The notes beneath the pieces are model-generated. The model was not told the DNA's origin. It ran no database searches and worked only from the letters and a program-made list of their open reading frames with translations. A program made the position numbers and the translations under genes. A stretch of 64,000 nucleotides of DNA from Gnetum montanum (Eukaryota > Streptophyta > Gnetopsida > Gnetales > Gnetaceae). The stretch is taken from assembly GCA_015680685.1 (NCBI GenBank), contig MNCI01034009.1, forward strand, positions 843,206 through 907,205, given 5' to 3'. Every line of letters starts with the position of its first letter. The stretch's first letter is position 1. Shown one piece after another: positions 37,801 through 47,814 of the stretch.

Positions 37801-38824
37801 ATCACAAGTTCTAGTAATTACTACTTTTGGCCATGTATAATTTGCTTAAGGACTATCATTTTAGAGTGATGGTAACCATTTTAAAGTCATAGTAAAATAC
37901 ACTTTCTTCTCGTGAAGGATAATGGGTTTCATGGGTTAAATGATAAGTTTCAGTAATTATTACTTGTGACAATGTAAAATTTGCTTAAGGGGCCATCATT
38001 TCAGAATGATAGTAAAGTGTTCCTTTTTCAAATTGTAGGGCTATATTTGAGCCTAGTGTAGCCATTTGAAAACAATTTATGCTTTCTTCCATCTACCGGC
38101 CCTCAACATTGAGACTCCGGGTGAAGAGTAAGATTGTTTGCTTAGAATAATGCAGTTTCTATCATGTCACTTAGATACAGCATGTCAGCATCTAGGTCGT
38201 AAAAGTGAACCTGACACAAGGTATAGTTTATTTAAAACCACCGTGCAACAAATCTTTTATGATTTCCATGACTTAATAAAAATTTCTAATTTTCAGTTTC
38301 AAATCCACCAGATAATTCACACGTGCCCATTGAAGCAAGTATATTAATCTATACCGACCATCATAATTAGTTTCATGATCATGGACATGCCTTCATACAA
38401 AGCAAATGGCAGACATACTTAAATTATAATCATCACATTTAATTCAACAGGTACAAGTGCGATTCCAACAATCGCATTGAATATGTCAAATCATTCGCTA
38501 TTCAATACAAAATTCATTTACCCATAAACCCAGAACTGGATTCAGATTCATGGCAGGAGCAAGATTACTCATGGAATTCAAATTCGATTGTGTAAAAAAA
38601 GCGCTAAACTAAAACAACCAAATGAAATCATGCACTGCACAAATACTCCAATCAAGCATACTTCAATAAACCTACATTGTAAGGGTAAGAGAATGCACCG
38701 AAAAATGAGAAGAATCATAGCGGCAACAGCGGATAAAATCTGGCGCCAGCAAAAACTCAGCCTCCCCAAAACCGTCAACGTATAATCGCGATCTGAGAGG
38801 TGACGAACTCGTGAAGCCTTGCAT
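19855..38824 (-). CDS. CERK: Ceramide kinase (ACD5-type), twelve exons
   Basis: Phosphorylates ceramide to ceramide-1-phosphate; in Arabidopsis loss (acd5) causes ceramide build-up and cell death. Exons, 5' to 3': 38824-38699 (donor tentative; 38728 also fits), 32864-32703 (or from 32872 with the alternative donor), 32578-32411, 32318-32226, 32144-32052, 31857-31428, 31327-31240, 30216-30064, 27856-27755, 27632-27306, 20168-20102, 19992-19855. Phases agree throughout, giving about 641-648 residues against about 608 in Arabidopsis. Visible motifs: VFVNPMSGKGQG, GGDGFFNEVLNG (catalytic lipid-kinase loop), RFGIIPAGSTD, GYGFYGDVIKESE, the CERK-specific Cys cluster CISNCSYC (CxxxCxxC), and SVGAAVMSC...DGLVANAHLADG. 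A Ser-rich, probably disordered insert of about 140 residues separates GGDG from PAGSTD. The introns are loaded with LINEs. A (GCA)n tract sits just upstream of the ATG. Confidence 0.95.
20960..22237 (+). mobile_element. L1-type LINE ORF2, left half, in ceramide kinase intron 11-10 interval
   Basis: Broken frames carry plant L1 reverse-transcriptase signatures in order: an EIFEVIYSM region (21275-21300), DFKPISLC (about 21450), a degenerate FDITKAYD (about 21625-21645), GNPMSPFLFILAMERL (about 21805-21855) and VGSLPTIYLALP-like (GSLPTIYLALPIF, about 22120-22160), ending at ERINE-KEK (about 22235). The continuation of the same ORF is found from 25056, across an RTE insertion. Sense is opposite to the host gene, which reads on the minus strand. 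Confidence 0.75.
22238..23560 (-). mobile_element. RTE-type LINE, minus-strand copy inside the L1
   Basis: On the minus strand 23546-23290 reads VKVGLHQGYALRCYLFAII then IPWCMLFANDIVLVD, the RT motifs of the plant RTE clade with YADD as FAND; 22941-22625 reads MHMLRWMLG...QLRWFVHALRRP, the characteristic C-terminal region. The 3' end is at about 22563, where a (CATCAT)n word joins CCTAGCCTTATCCCAACTA. Left of this tail, 22375-22562 is the same dispersed repeat as 7080-7310. Stops and gaps show an old copy. Confidence 0.75.
23561..25052 (+). mobile_element. RTE-type LINE, plus-strand copy inside the L1
   Basis: Scattered in-frame pieces correspond to the RTE C-terminal third (QCDKNGNIWIH..., INKIETQLLNGAR...MAFYVIK), and the end ACCTTAGTTTATTAGGACAAGGCTAGG-type sequence runs into (GATGAT)n at about 25038-25052, the expected microsatellite-like 3' tail. 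A 32-bp direct duplication (GCTATATCCAAAGAAGATTA) lies at about 24408-24462. It is head-to-head with the minus-strand RTE at its left. Confidence 0.65.
25053..25960 (+). mobile_element. L1-type LINE ORF2, right half
   Basis: Resumes the L1 ORF at EWKAKLLSQ and continues with ISWKKVC and a KTGWQT-type stretch, as expected downstream of the RT palm in plant L1 ORF2, then decays. The first 15-17 bases repeat those before the insertion (ATGAATRGAAGGMAAAA), consistent with a target-site duplication made when the RTE inserted. Beyond about 25960 the intron DNA to 27305 is AT-rich with no recognisable element. Confidence 0.6.
28795..29080 (+). mobile_element. L1-type LINE 3' fragment in ceramide kinase intron
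   Basis: Translates in part as MMVNKCLCKNAFKDGHDILLHCPTNALI-like text (key residues NKC..C, HDILLHCP), resembling the Cys/His zinc region at the end of plant L1 ORF2. It is collinear with 10690-11010 in PRORP intron 4. The rest of this intron (27857-30063) shows no other recognisable element. Confidence 0.5.
30690..30775 (+). repeat. tRNA-derived SINE fragment
   Basis: Contains GTGAGGTGTTAGTGTCTTGACC and CAAATTTGATTCTAC (B-box-like) followed by GCACTGAGTTATGAA, matching the SINE copies at 48142 and 48455. It lies in the 1-kb ceramide kinase intron between exons 7 and 8 (30217-31239), which is otherwise AT-rich. Confidence 0.5.
35035..36125 (+). mobile_element. RTE-type LINE remnant in ceramide kinase intron 1, with a SINE inside
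   Basis: Successive broken frames read EVKTALSKIKNRK.IRVDN.LIEAWKALED, then NNIIVPIHKNKEDVQN, then VNAYMDVDYYKKRKVVQY, and finally ANGERELMKLTQF ending in (GATGAT)n near 36100-36125, the order of the plant RTE ORF with internal deletions. A SINE (35865-36035) is inserted before the last block. The rest of this 5.8-kb intron from 32873 to 35035 holds AT-rich DNA without recognisable coding remnants. Confidence 0.65.
35865..36035 (+). repeat. tRNA-derived SINE
   Basis: Well-preserved copy: AACAATGAGGTATTAG head, A box region CTTAGTGGTAAGACTATTG, B box region GGGTTCAATTCTAC, then GGTAATGCTAAGCTATAAAG and a 3' end AGGTTCCAACACC followed by a pyrimidine-rich CCCTCACCCTCCCC. The A- and B-box spacing fits a tRNA-derived RNA polymerase III promoter. 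Confidence 0.65.
36150..36430 (-). mobile_element. Non-LTR reverse-transcriptase fragment (same type as 17690-18180)
   Basis: On the minus strand the frame reads QGCPLLPTVFDIFIDELEVW and then LLIIANDIALVANSGKG, corresponding to the RT QGxPLSP block and the YADD block (here IAND). One in-frame TGA interrupts it. It adjoins the end of the plus-strand RTE remnant, so two LINE clades abut here. Confidence 0.6.
37619..38025. repeat. Threefold tandem repeat, period about 138 bp
   Basis: Three diverged copies start at about 37621, 37760 and 37898. Each has TGCACTTCTTCT (or TACACTTTCTTCT), GGATAATGGGTTTCA, AGTAATTATTACTT, AATTTGCTTAAGG and CATCATTTTAGAGTGATGG. It lies in ceramide kinase intron 1 about 0.7-1.2 kb from exon 1. 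No coding frame runs through it. Confidence 0.85.
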
Positions 38825-39396
38825 TGGAGCTGCTGCTGCTGCTGCTAGATTCAAAACCTTCTGCTATAAACCAACCAGATAAAACATAGATTCACAGAAT
38901 TTTCAGACCAATATCAGGTATGATGCCGATGAGACAGAATTCTGGACCTTTAATCGTTTTCCAGATTGGAATAGACGTCGAAGCAAATCTGCAGTGCGCA
39001 AAAATGGTGTGCGAGTTATGTTATTCAAAGTACGAAAACGTAGCAGAACGATCGACGGGTCAGCCACATACAATGGAGATACTTATGTTTGGTAAAGTGC
39101 AACTTAGTTAACAGTGATATTGTTAAACGCGTGACAACTTTGAAATTATTAAATTTTTAGCTTTGGCATGGACTAGGACGCGGTTCAGACTTAAGTAGCC
39201 CGGGTTTTGACTGGTTTAGTGAGAATCATGCGACTCTTGTAACCCAAAATAAATTAAGCATGGGAATGCTTCCTCATTTATTTATAGAAGTTTATAATTC
39301 AATGGCACTTAGTACAATCAATGTGCTGTGACTTGAGGTTTCCTTAGAATTAGACTTAACATAGATAGTACAAGTGACAATGCATAATGTAACTTG
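38825..39396. other. Upstream region of ceramide kinase
   Basis: Starts with the (GCA)n-rich 5' leader and a short upstream ATG frame (MFYLVGL) that stops before the CERK ATG. Further right there is no gene I can support; the small plus-strand frame at 38920-39111 lacks any recognisable feature. Promoter elements could not be fixed. Confidence 0.5.
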
Positions 39397-39485
39397 GGGG
39401 TGGTTGCCTACCAAAATTTAACTCATAAATTAGAACTTTCAAATCAAGAGTCTTGTCAATAGGCTAACATCTCATTGTCGAGCCT
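39397..39485 (-). repeat. tRNA-derived SINE fragment
   Basis: On the minus strand: GACAATGAGATGTTAGCCTA, then GACTCTTGATTTGAAAG and GAGTTAAATTTTGGTAGGC, matching the A- and B-box parts of the SINE at 48142, with the conserved CACCCCC end. It lies beside the LTR remnant at 39522. Confidence 0.5.
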
Positions 39486-39521
39486 CATAATGTAACATAA
39501 AAACTCTCAATGCAAACATAG

Positions 39522-40405
39522 TGATGAGCAATGAAACAATCCAACACCCAACCATACAAGTCACAAGTGATCACACACAACTAGATCGTAATCCGTAGAT
39601 GAGGCAATGTTAATATGCTAGTAATTAATTTAAGTTTGAAACTATTGTCTTCCCACGTGGAGCTAGTGAAGTCTATAGCTATGGTTTAGCTCAAAGTGAG
39701 GTTTATGATATCTGATGTTGGTAGGCCATCATTAGTCCTAGCAAACATAATTAAAATGGAAATGATTTCTGAATTTAAGTAAATCAAGTAAACAAGTCTA
39801 TTTTAGCCTATGGCAATGAGCATCTATTCTTGATCTTCCCTACACACCTTTGGCTTTGTGTAACTACTATTAGGATACCAAGTGTACCGCTACTACGTGT
39901 ACCAAGTGATAGTACTACTAGGTTACCAAGCAATTGTACTTAAGTGCTCTAAATCAATCATGCTCATTCCGCTTAATAACAATACTATTAATAAAGTGCA
40001 TGGAATAGTAAAACATTAACTAGGAAAACAATGAACACTATGCTAAGTCAAAACAATAAACTAGGAGAATGCTACAAGAGTGAGAAATAGCTTGATCTTT
40101 AATTCTAGTCACACTTGTGCCCAAGTACAAGATGTTCAAACAAAGACATTGTGCACTAAGTCACACTACACTGCAAGCATTCACATTTCTAAGTGCTAGA
40201 TTACAAAAACAAATTGAAAGAGTTCTACTACTATGGAATGAAAACCTATGTGGATTCGTGCACCCAAGTGTTGTATTTATAGGCTACATGCATCCCACAA
40301 TATCAAATATATAATAACATAGCTTCTGCTACGATATCAAATCTATGACATCATGGATATGATATCGTAGTTACAATATCAATGGTCAAGAAAATTTGAC
40401 ATTAT
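39522..40405 (-). mobile_element. Diverged solo LTR, Athila-like
   Basis: Begins TGATGAGCAATG at the left and follows the same landmark order as the LTR at 52153-52943: CCAACCATACAAGTCAC, CTTCCCACGTGGAGCTAGT, ACCAAGTG/ACCAAGCAATTGTACTTAAG, CTCATTCCGCTTAATA, CTTGATCTTTAATTCTAGTCACA, and GATATC-containing palindromes (GCTACGATATCAAA, ATATGATATCGTAG) at the right. It is much more decayed than the other LTRs. The right boundary is approximate and no interior sequence adjoins it. Confidence 0.6.
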
Positions 40406-40524
40406 CACATAGCCACTTAAGATTCATTTAGAAGATAGTGAGGTTTAATTTAGCATGGAAAATTCATAGACCATGCCTCCTTTCAAAAATAATGGATATT
40501 GCTACATAAATATTACATGGTCTA

Positions 40525-41373
40525 TGATGAGTCATGATTTTCCTAGCTCCGATATCAGATACCTGATATTGGGCCCCTAGATGTGTTATCGGATATCTGA
40601 TATCAGGTGGTATGGGCCGGCCTATAAATATAGTACTTGGGCACACGATTTGGAAGATAGTTTGCATTAATTTTTCATAGTTTTGTCAATAGAGTAGCTG
40701 AACTCCTGCAGTTTTATTCCATAATCTTACAAAATAGTCAATGAGTGCCCACAAAGTGGATTTAACTCAATTGTATGGAGCATTATTCAAGAGGCAATGT
40801 AACTGGACATATTCCATGAATGGCAATAAGATTGAGATTAATTCTTATTCATTGCAACACTTTGACTTAGATTAGATCTACTTTCCATGCAATTTACTTT
40901 TCATGTACTTAGTTAATATTTACATTTTAATGCATGTTAATTAATTAAGCACATAAGTACGATCGCTTTGAGCATGCATATGACTCTTGATAATCCCAAC
41001 AATGCTTAATGTTTGGTAGCCCAACAGTGTTATATGTGTTCAAGATGTGCACGGGAAGTAGGATCAAATACTTATGTTAGGGTAGTTAACTATTAATTAG
41101 CAATTAGATTAGTTGAATTGATTATAAATTGAGTTTCAACCTATTGTTAATTGTAGAACAACAAAGTATAAAATAATAGAAATCATATGCCTCACTCTGA
41201 ATTAAACCATACGTGATAAAGCTACCACTAATCCAAGTGGGAAGACAATGAACTATGATCAAGGCATAGCAATCTAGATGCCACAACTAGTCCCATCCAT
41301 AGAATTCGACTAGATCATGCGTGAACGCTTTTGATTCGTATGGTTGGGCATAGGGGTATCTCGTCGCTCATCA
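40525..41373 (+). mobile_element. 5' LTR of a gag-only Athila-like element
   Basis: 849 bp from TGATGAGTCATG to CGTCGCTCATCA, a 7-bp terminal inverted repeat (TGATGAG/CTCATCA). GATATC-rich palindromes lie at 40549-40610, and a TATA box (CCTATAAATATAG) at about 40620-40632. The partner copy is 46027-46897. The five bases before it are GTCTA; after the 3' LTR come GTGTA, a probable 5-bp target duplication with one change. Confidence 0.85.
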
Positions 41374-41393
41374 TTGGCACTGTTGTTGGAAAT
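41374..41393 (+). promoter_or_regulatory. Primer-binding site, tRNA-Asp type, decayed
   Basis: Directly after the 5' LTR the sequence reads TGGCACTGTTGTTGGAAA (from 41375). The primer-binding site known for Athila/Tat Ty3 elements is TGGCGCCGTTGCCGGGGA. The two differ at six positions, all G-to-A or C-to-T. Confidence 0.6.
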
Positions 41394-41504
41394 GGTGTTA
41401 GTTCTCTGATTAGTTATATTATACACAATCACTGTAAAGGTATTAATGATCTATCTCTTAGAAAACATTAATATTTTAAATCACACACATTATTAGACAA
41501 AACC

Positions 41505-43660
41505 ATGTCTTCTTCACATAGGACTAATAATGCATCGTATGATGAGAACACTCATAAGAAAAATGATAGAATATATATTGAGGGAAATTGAAGTGAACAA
41601 CCTCAAACAGGGATTTCTTATGCTCATTTAGATCCTTACTACACTCAAAGACTACATTCAACTAGTGTAGACAATCGTAGAGAAGATGGAGTAAGTCTTA
41701 GATCAAGGAGGGCCTCAAGGCCTAGGACCTCCTCTAAACCTAGACAAGATAAATCAAGGGACCATGGGGAGAACTATAGAAGCCATGGCGATTCTCCTAG
41801 TTCCTCATCTTCCTCTTCCTCTTCAATGTCTAGTTTTGATGAAGATAAATGTAGGTATAGAGATAGAGCTCCACTACGGGGTCAAGACAAAGATAGAAAT
41901 TGAACCCAAGGGCAAAATCAAAGACATCACCATGAGCATAGACAAGATCATCACAATCAAATAGATAGAAATGGAAATTTTCATCACAACATGTCTGATG
42001 ATGATGAACCCTTGTTGGCCACTAAGAGCCTAATGTAGATCATGGAGGTAGCTAAGATACCTCACAAGCATTGCAGGGGCAGTCGCTTACCTAGGCTTGA
42101 TATAAACAATATCCCTAAATTTGCAAGAGGCTACGATTTGGATCCACAACATCATCTACAAGCCTTCCATGATGCCTGTGACTCATACAACATTGAAAGT
42201 CGGTGGCAAAAGCTCAAGCTCTTTCCTAGGACACTAATCGATGAAGTAGAAAGTTGGTATAGACCGTTGAAACTAAGTTCCATTCACTAGTAGTTCACAA
42301 TGTTGGAACTTTTCAATGAAAAATACCAAACCTATGAGGGAGTGTCCAACTTGAGGAGACAAATCCAATAATGGAAGCAAGAAAATCATGAACCCTTGGA
42401 TGTGGCCTTAGATAGATACTATTTGCTACTACATGGATGTCCTGGCCATGATTTCTCTGAGGAAAGGCAACTTTTCCACATCATTGATGGGCTTCGTAAT
42501 CAAACAACGGAGACCCTTGGGATGTATGCTCTAGGTCAATTATACGAGCTATGAACTCATCAAATTTGAGAGTTGATCAAGCATGTGGCAAAAGAAGAAG
42601 GAGAGCTATGCGAATGGGAGAATATTGAGGAAAACAACTAGGACCCAACTCTTCAAAAGAAAAGGGTCCATATCTATGATGAGGAAAAGGCAGCAGCTCT
42701 TGATGAAATGATTTTACAACGAACCTTGCCAATACAAAATTCTCTTGTTGAGCTTGAAGCAAAGTTGGATAAGATGTCGGAATTGATGGATGAGAAAGTT
42801 AAAACTTGCATAGAAACCATAGAGGAGAGAGTGACACAAAGCAAATCAAGCAATCACAACAAAAAAAGGAAAAAGAACCAAGAAACAGCTAGGAACACAT
42901 ATCAGCAAATAGGAAACATGGCTAAAGAAAGTGAGGCTATAGACTCAACCACAGACAAAGATAATGGATGTGACATTTACATATACGACCATCCAAAGGA
43001 CCATTGCCTCATCTTGTTGCATCTACATAAGAGTTGGGTAGGGGCATTAAATCCAAAGTTTGTACAAAAGTACATGCCCAAGAGATTTCCTCTTCTGCAT
43101 AGTAATTTTAGACAACCCCAAAACCAACAATACTATCCTAGGGGGACTTATTACCAGCCTCAACACTGGCATCAACCACAGTGGCAACAACCACAGTCAT
43201 GGGGGAGGCCACCACCAAAATAACCCTATCCTTCCTACCAACCAAACCCACATGAATATTATGTTCAACACCCTATTTCACCAACTAGTTTTACTTCCTC
43301 TACTTCAAATCACTACTACCACTCTCCCAAATATCATTATCCCACAACATCTTATACAAGATCACCATCTCACACCTCTTACCCTGCAATATTTTCATAC
43401 TCACCTTCACCATATGTCACCTCCAACAACAAAAGAAGGTTTAGCATCACAACATCAACAAGAGAATGTCACTGGTGTTGCAAACATACATGTAAATGAT
43501 AACGTTGGTAGATCTCAACTGCAACATTGGAAGCATCCCTTCTGGAGGAAAGGCTGTAAGACAAGGCAAAACACTCATGGACCTACTACATCACCTAACC
43601 AGCATAGGGCCAATCTAATGCAACAACCTTCCTCACAAAAATGATGTCTCCTAATCATAC
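41505..43660 (+). pseudogene. Retrotransposon gag (Ty3, Athila/Tat-like), broken by nonsense changes
   Basis: One reading frame runs without frameshift from ATG 41505 to about 43660 but contains about ten in-frame stops. The N-terminal part is Ser/Arg-rich (RPRTSSKPRQDKSRD, a poly-Ser run). The gag core is IPKFARGYDLDPQHHLQAF, LKLFPRTLIDEVESWYRPL, LFNEKYQTYEG, matching the Retrotrans_gag fold, then LLLHGCPGHDF and a coiled stretch LVELEAKLDKMSELMDEKV. The C-terminal tail is rich in Gln, Pro, Tyr and Ser; I see no CCHC knuckle. Stops fall at codons that read as Trp or Gln in the context (for example IQ-stop-WKQE, PPPK-stop-PYPSYQ). No protease, RT or integrase follows. The capsid protein cannot now be made intact. 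Confidence 0.8.
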
Positions 43661-46026
43661 ACAAAATCCAATAACCATCACCACTCCAACGCAAGACATA
43701 AATGATAAACCTATCATTGTGGAGAGATAGAAGAATCCATGCATCACCAATAATGATAAAGGGTGTAGTTGTGGGCCGGAAGTTCAAAATATTAACACAA
43801 CCCTTATACCAACTCACCATAAAGTTCAGGAGCAAGTGTGTGAACAAAACCTAATGTACGCAGTAGCCACTAAACCAAAAGACACCTAATGGCTTGAAAA
43901 TGAGAATATAAAATTGTCTAAAAAATGCATTGAAGTAACTGATTTGCTTATCAATTTTGGAATTTTTTGATTCTTCATATGTTTTCCATTTCTTAATATT
44001 TTTATTTTCTTTATATTTTTCTCTTTTCTTGAGTCATTCTCTTTATGTTTTATGAATGTATTTTATGTTTTTATTAATAAAATTGCCAAGTCATGATGCA
44101 ATCAACACTATGTGTTGGGTTTTTTGTGTTATGCTATCAAGATGATTAGGTAAGTAATTGTGCAAAGCAATGAGACTACCTCATCCATCCCTCCAGTTCT
44201 TTGAATAAAAGGTATTTCTCATGGAAACAATTTGGTTCTTTTTTTATGAAACTAAAATTAATCAATGATCATTGTACTTGAAGAAAGAGGGAATGACCAA
44301 GTGGGAACAACAAAGGGTGTGATCTCAAGGGGACTTGTTGGGTTCTCTTCTTGACTTTCTTCATGTGGTTTATGACTTCTCTTGGAACGTATTATCACTT
44401 CATTGTTGACCAATAAAAAGGAAGCTTTGTCTTTACATGGTATGGTTTCCATCCAAAAAAAAAAAAAAAAACACAAAACATAAAAAAAAGGAGAAAAATA
44501 AAAAAATAAACAATAATGGGAATTAAAAGCGCACCCCTTGGACACAATAATGGGCTACTCGTTATGGGGTTGGAAAGACATGTTATCTATGCCTGAAGGC
44601 ACCTCTCTAACTAAGGCCCTTCCTTTCTTCTTCTCTTTTCTTCTTTTTTTTGGAGTGATGATTGTTCTTTGAGGTGGTTGTGGACTCATGGTGGTTGGTA
44701 GGATGGAACACATCAATGCGAGATCACTGTTCATGGTATGGACTTGGTCTCAACTTGGACAAATAGGTATGTTGATCATTTCAATCACACTTGTCATAAG
44801 AACCTGTTGTGGACATGGTCAAATACCTTACATCCCGATCTCTGCAATCCCTTCTCATTCCATTATTTATGTCACTTCTACATGTGATTATGAGCTTTTT
44901 GGTTTTGTGTAGCATAGTGCAATATCCTAACCACGGTAGTTTTGTGTTGTTTGGAACAAAGGCATGGTCTAAATTTAACTTCTCGGGTGCCCATAGACAT
45001 CTATAGAAGTGGTTATGTAAGGGCATTAAGGCAAGAGCTTGCTTTGGGGAGGACCCACTTGCATAACTTTTGTTGATCATGGCTTTGAACTAACCATCAC
45101 ATCTTCTAGAACATCAATGATGGTTTCTCTAAATTTATGCATGGTTTTGGGACTACTTCTCATCTATTTCATTAATTTTTCCTAGTTTTCTATTTCCATA
45201 TCCATTAATATTTCTTTGCCATCTTATGAATTAGACCTTTGGTTTCAATTATTCAAAAACCTATGTGCTTCTAGAGTTACGCTTATTAGTCATGGGGGCT
45301 ATGAATGCATGCTTTAAAATTTTCCAACATCATATTTTTCAACATTATGGTAACTAATAATAATTGATCAAAATAATGTGAACAACTTGATGATTTTAGT
45401 TACCTCATAGCCTTGGGCATAGTATGCTATAATCACCTTGTGCTTAAAAGAAAACTAAGGGATCTAAAAAATGTTAATTATTAAGGAAAATTTACCACAA
45501 CTAATGTTGATCCTTTGGTGATTGCAGGTGATGCTAAAAGATACACCTAAGGAAAAAGGTCTTTTGCCAAGCACAAAAACAAAACCAAAAGAGGGATAAC
45601 GGAGGATATGACCATGGGCAAATTGTAGCACATACAAGATAGTAGCTCAAAATCTGCATGCTTACTAGATTCATAGGGCAATGAAGAAATTTCAGTTCAC
45701 CCTTCAAGAATGTTCTACATAACTAGGAAAGCATTGACATAACAATCAAGGTTAAAAGTTTGCCACTGCTAGCAAGAACAAGAAGAATCATCTTTAGTGG
45801 ATTTTTAAAGATCTCTTCAAATTTTGTAATCTTCAATGTCTATCCAGTCTTTTTGTCACTCTGTCATTTTGTATGCGTCCACTCAAATAAAATTTTGAAA
45901 TGTGGCACTTAGAGTTAGTCAGTAGTTTGCATATCAAATAATCCCATACATTCCCAATATTTTGTAAGGAACTTGTTCCTCATTTTGTTTAACTCAAGGA
46001 TGAGTTTTTATTCAATCATGGGAGTA
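43661..46026 (+). mobile_element. Non-coding interior and polypurine tract of the gag-only element
   Basis: No pol domain could be found in any frame. Two long A or T runs occur at about 44457-44490. The last bases before the 3' LTR are AACTCAAGGATGAGTTTTTATTCAATCATGGGAGTA-type sequence; the purine word GGGAG just ahead of TGATGAG is the likely second-strand primer. An equivalent end (GTGGGGGTA before TGATGAG, minus strand) adjoins the LTR at 52943, showing the two families share this arrangement. Confidence 0.65.
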
Positions 46027-46897
46027 TGATGAGTCATGATTTGCCTGGCTCCGATAGCAGATATTTGATATCGAAGCCCTAATATTGGATACTCAATATC
46101 GGGCCCCTAGATGCATTATTGAATATCTGATATCTATGGGCTAGCCTATAAATATAGCGCTTGGGCACATGGTTTGGGGGATAGTTTGCATTAGTTTTTC
46201 ATAGTTTTGTCAATAGAGTAGTTGAACTCTTGTAGTTTTATTCCGTAATCTTACAGAACAGTTAGTGAGTGCCCACAGAGTGGATCTGAGTCAATTATAT
46301 GGAGTCTTATTTGAGTGGCAATGTACCTAGACATACTCCATGAATGACAATAAGATCGAGATTGATTCTTATTCATTGCAACACTTTGACTTAGATTAGA
46401 TTTACTTTCCATGCAATTTACTTTTTATGTACTTAGTTAATATTTACATTTTAATGCATGTTAATTAATTAAGCACATAAGTACGATCACTTCGAGCATG
46501 CATATGACTCTTGGTAATCCTAGCAATGCTAAATGTTTAGTAACCCAACAATGTTATATGTGTTCAAGATGTGCACGAGAAGTGGGATCAAATACTTATG
46601 TTAGGGTAGTTGATTATTAATTAGCAATTAGATTAGTTAAATTGATTATAAATTGAGTTTCAACCTATTGTTAATCGTAGAACAATAAAATATAAAATAA
46701 TAAAAATCATATGCCTCACTCTAGACTAAACCATACGTGACAAAGCTACCACTAGTCCAAGTGGGAAGATAGTGAACTACAATCAAGGCATAGCAATCTA
46801 GATGCCACAACTAGTTCCATCTATGGAATTTGATCAAATCATGCATGAACGCTTGTGATTCGTATGGTTAGACATAGGGGTACCTCGCCGCTCATCA
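46027..46897 (+). mobile_element. 3' LTR of the gag-only element
   Basis: 871 bp, TGATGAGTCATG to CGCCGCTCATCA, roughly 90% identical by eye to 40525-41373 with small indels, mainly in the GATATC palindrome zone. TATA-like CCTATAAATATAG is at about 46145-46157. The divergence between the two LTRs shows the insertion is not recent. GTGTA follows. Confidence 0.85.
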
Positions 46898-47814
46898 GTG
46901 TATAAAAGCCATGGTTTAAAAGAACTTGATTTTCAAGAATTTGTTTAGTATGAATCCTATTTTTGAATTCAAGATAATCTCTATTTCACCACTATTACTT
47001 TCACTTTCCCTCTTTTCATGGCACATGCACATGAAGGTGTTGTGTGGTAATTGTTTGGTTGTGTGGAATGCACACTTACCACACGCCTCACAAACAAAAA
47101 AGTTAAAGTGGTGCAATTACAACCCTATGTGCTTATGTGTCATACATGCATTTATTTTGATATAACAACCTAATTGATGATGGGAGAATTTGCCACATAA
47201 CTTGATTAGCATATTTTAACCATTTTAATCTTTTTATGTGATTTTCGCACAAATGTGTGAAGTTACCACACACCTCACAAACAAAAATGACAAAGTGGCC
47301 CAATTGCAAACCTATGTGTTTCTATGTCATGCATTTATTTTGACGTGATAATCTAAGAGATGATGGGAGAATTTGCCACATAACGAAATTAGCATATTTT
47401 AACCATTTTTAACTTTTTGTGCGATTTTCGCACAAATGTTTCACATAGCATTGCATTGCACATCAAACTCATGTGCATAAGCCATGATATCTCTCCCTTG
47501 TCATCCTATAAATTAAACGAATAAATTCTACTTTATTAAGATTATGTAATATTGAAATTGCTCATTTAAATACATTTTAATTAACAATGTTAATCTAGCA
47601 TTTTGATCAAATTGATATTTAACCAATGAAAATCAATATTTAGTAAAACAATTCATTATATGTAATTATTTTGAATTGTTTTCTTTTTTTCTCTTTTAAG
47701 AGAATATTCAAGTGTATTATCTATGATTGGAACATACCTCCAAGCTAGCATTCAAGGTGTTGCAACTAGGATTTGAACCAATATTGAAGAGGTAGTATGA
47801 TGAAGTACAATTAA
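46898..47814. repeat. Spacer with a 187-bp tandem duplication (47070-47440)
   Basis: Two copies with a period of 187 bp start near 47070 and 47257: shared words are TTACCACACGCCTCACAAAC, ATGATGGGAGAATTTGCCAC, TTAGCATATTTTAACC and GATTTTCGCACAAATG. About 80-90% similar by eye. No gene is evident on either strand. Confidence 0.8.

Noticed and set aside
38672-38854. Ceramide kinase start at 38854
   Set aside because: That frame opens at TTG (poly-Ala from the GCA repeat); the first ATG in frame is at 38824 and an upstream ATG frame is closed by a stop.
38920-39111. Small plus-strand gene upstream of ceramide kinase
   Set aside because: No recognisable feature, no neighbouring exon, and composition like the surrounding non-coding DNA.
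43060-43644. Second ORF overlapping the gag tail in another frame
   Set aside because: It is an off-frame reading of the Pro/Tyr/Ser-rich gag tail; the gag frame itself stays continuous through this region apart from nonsense codons.
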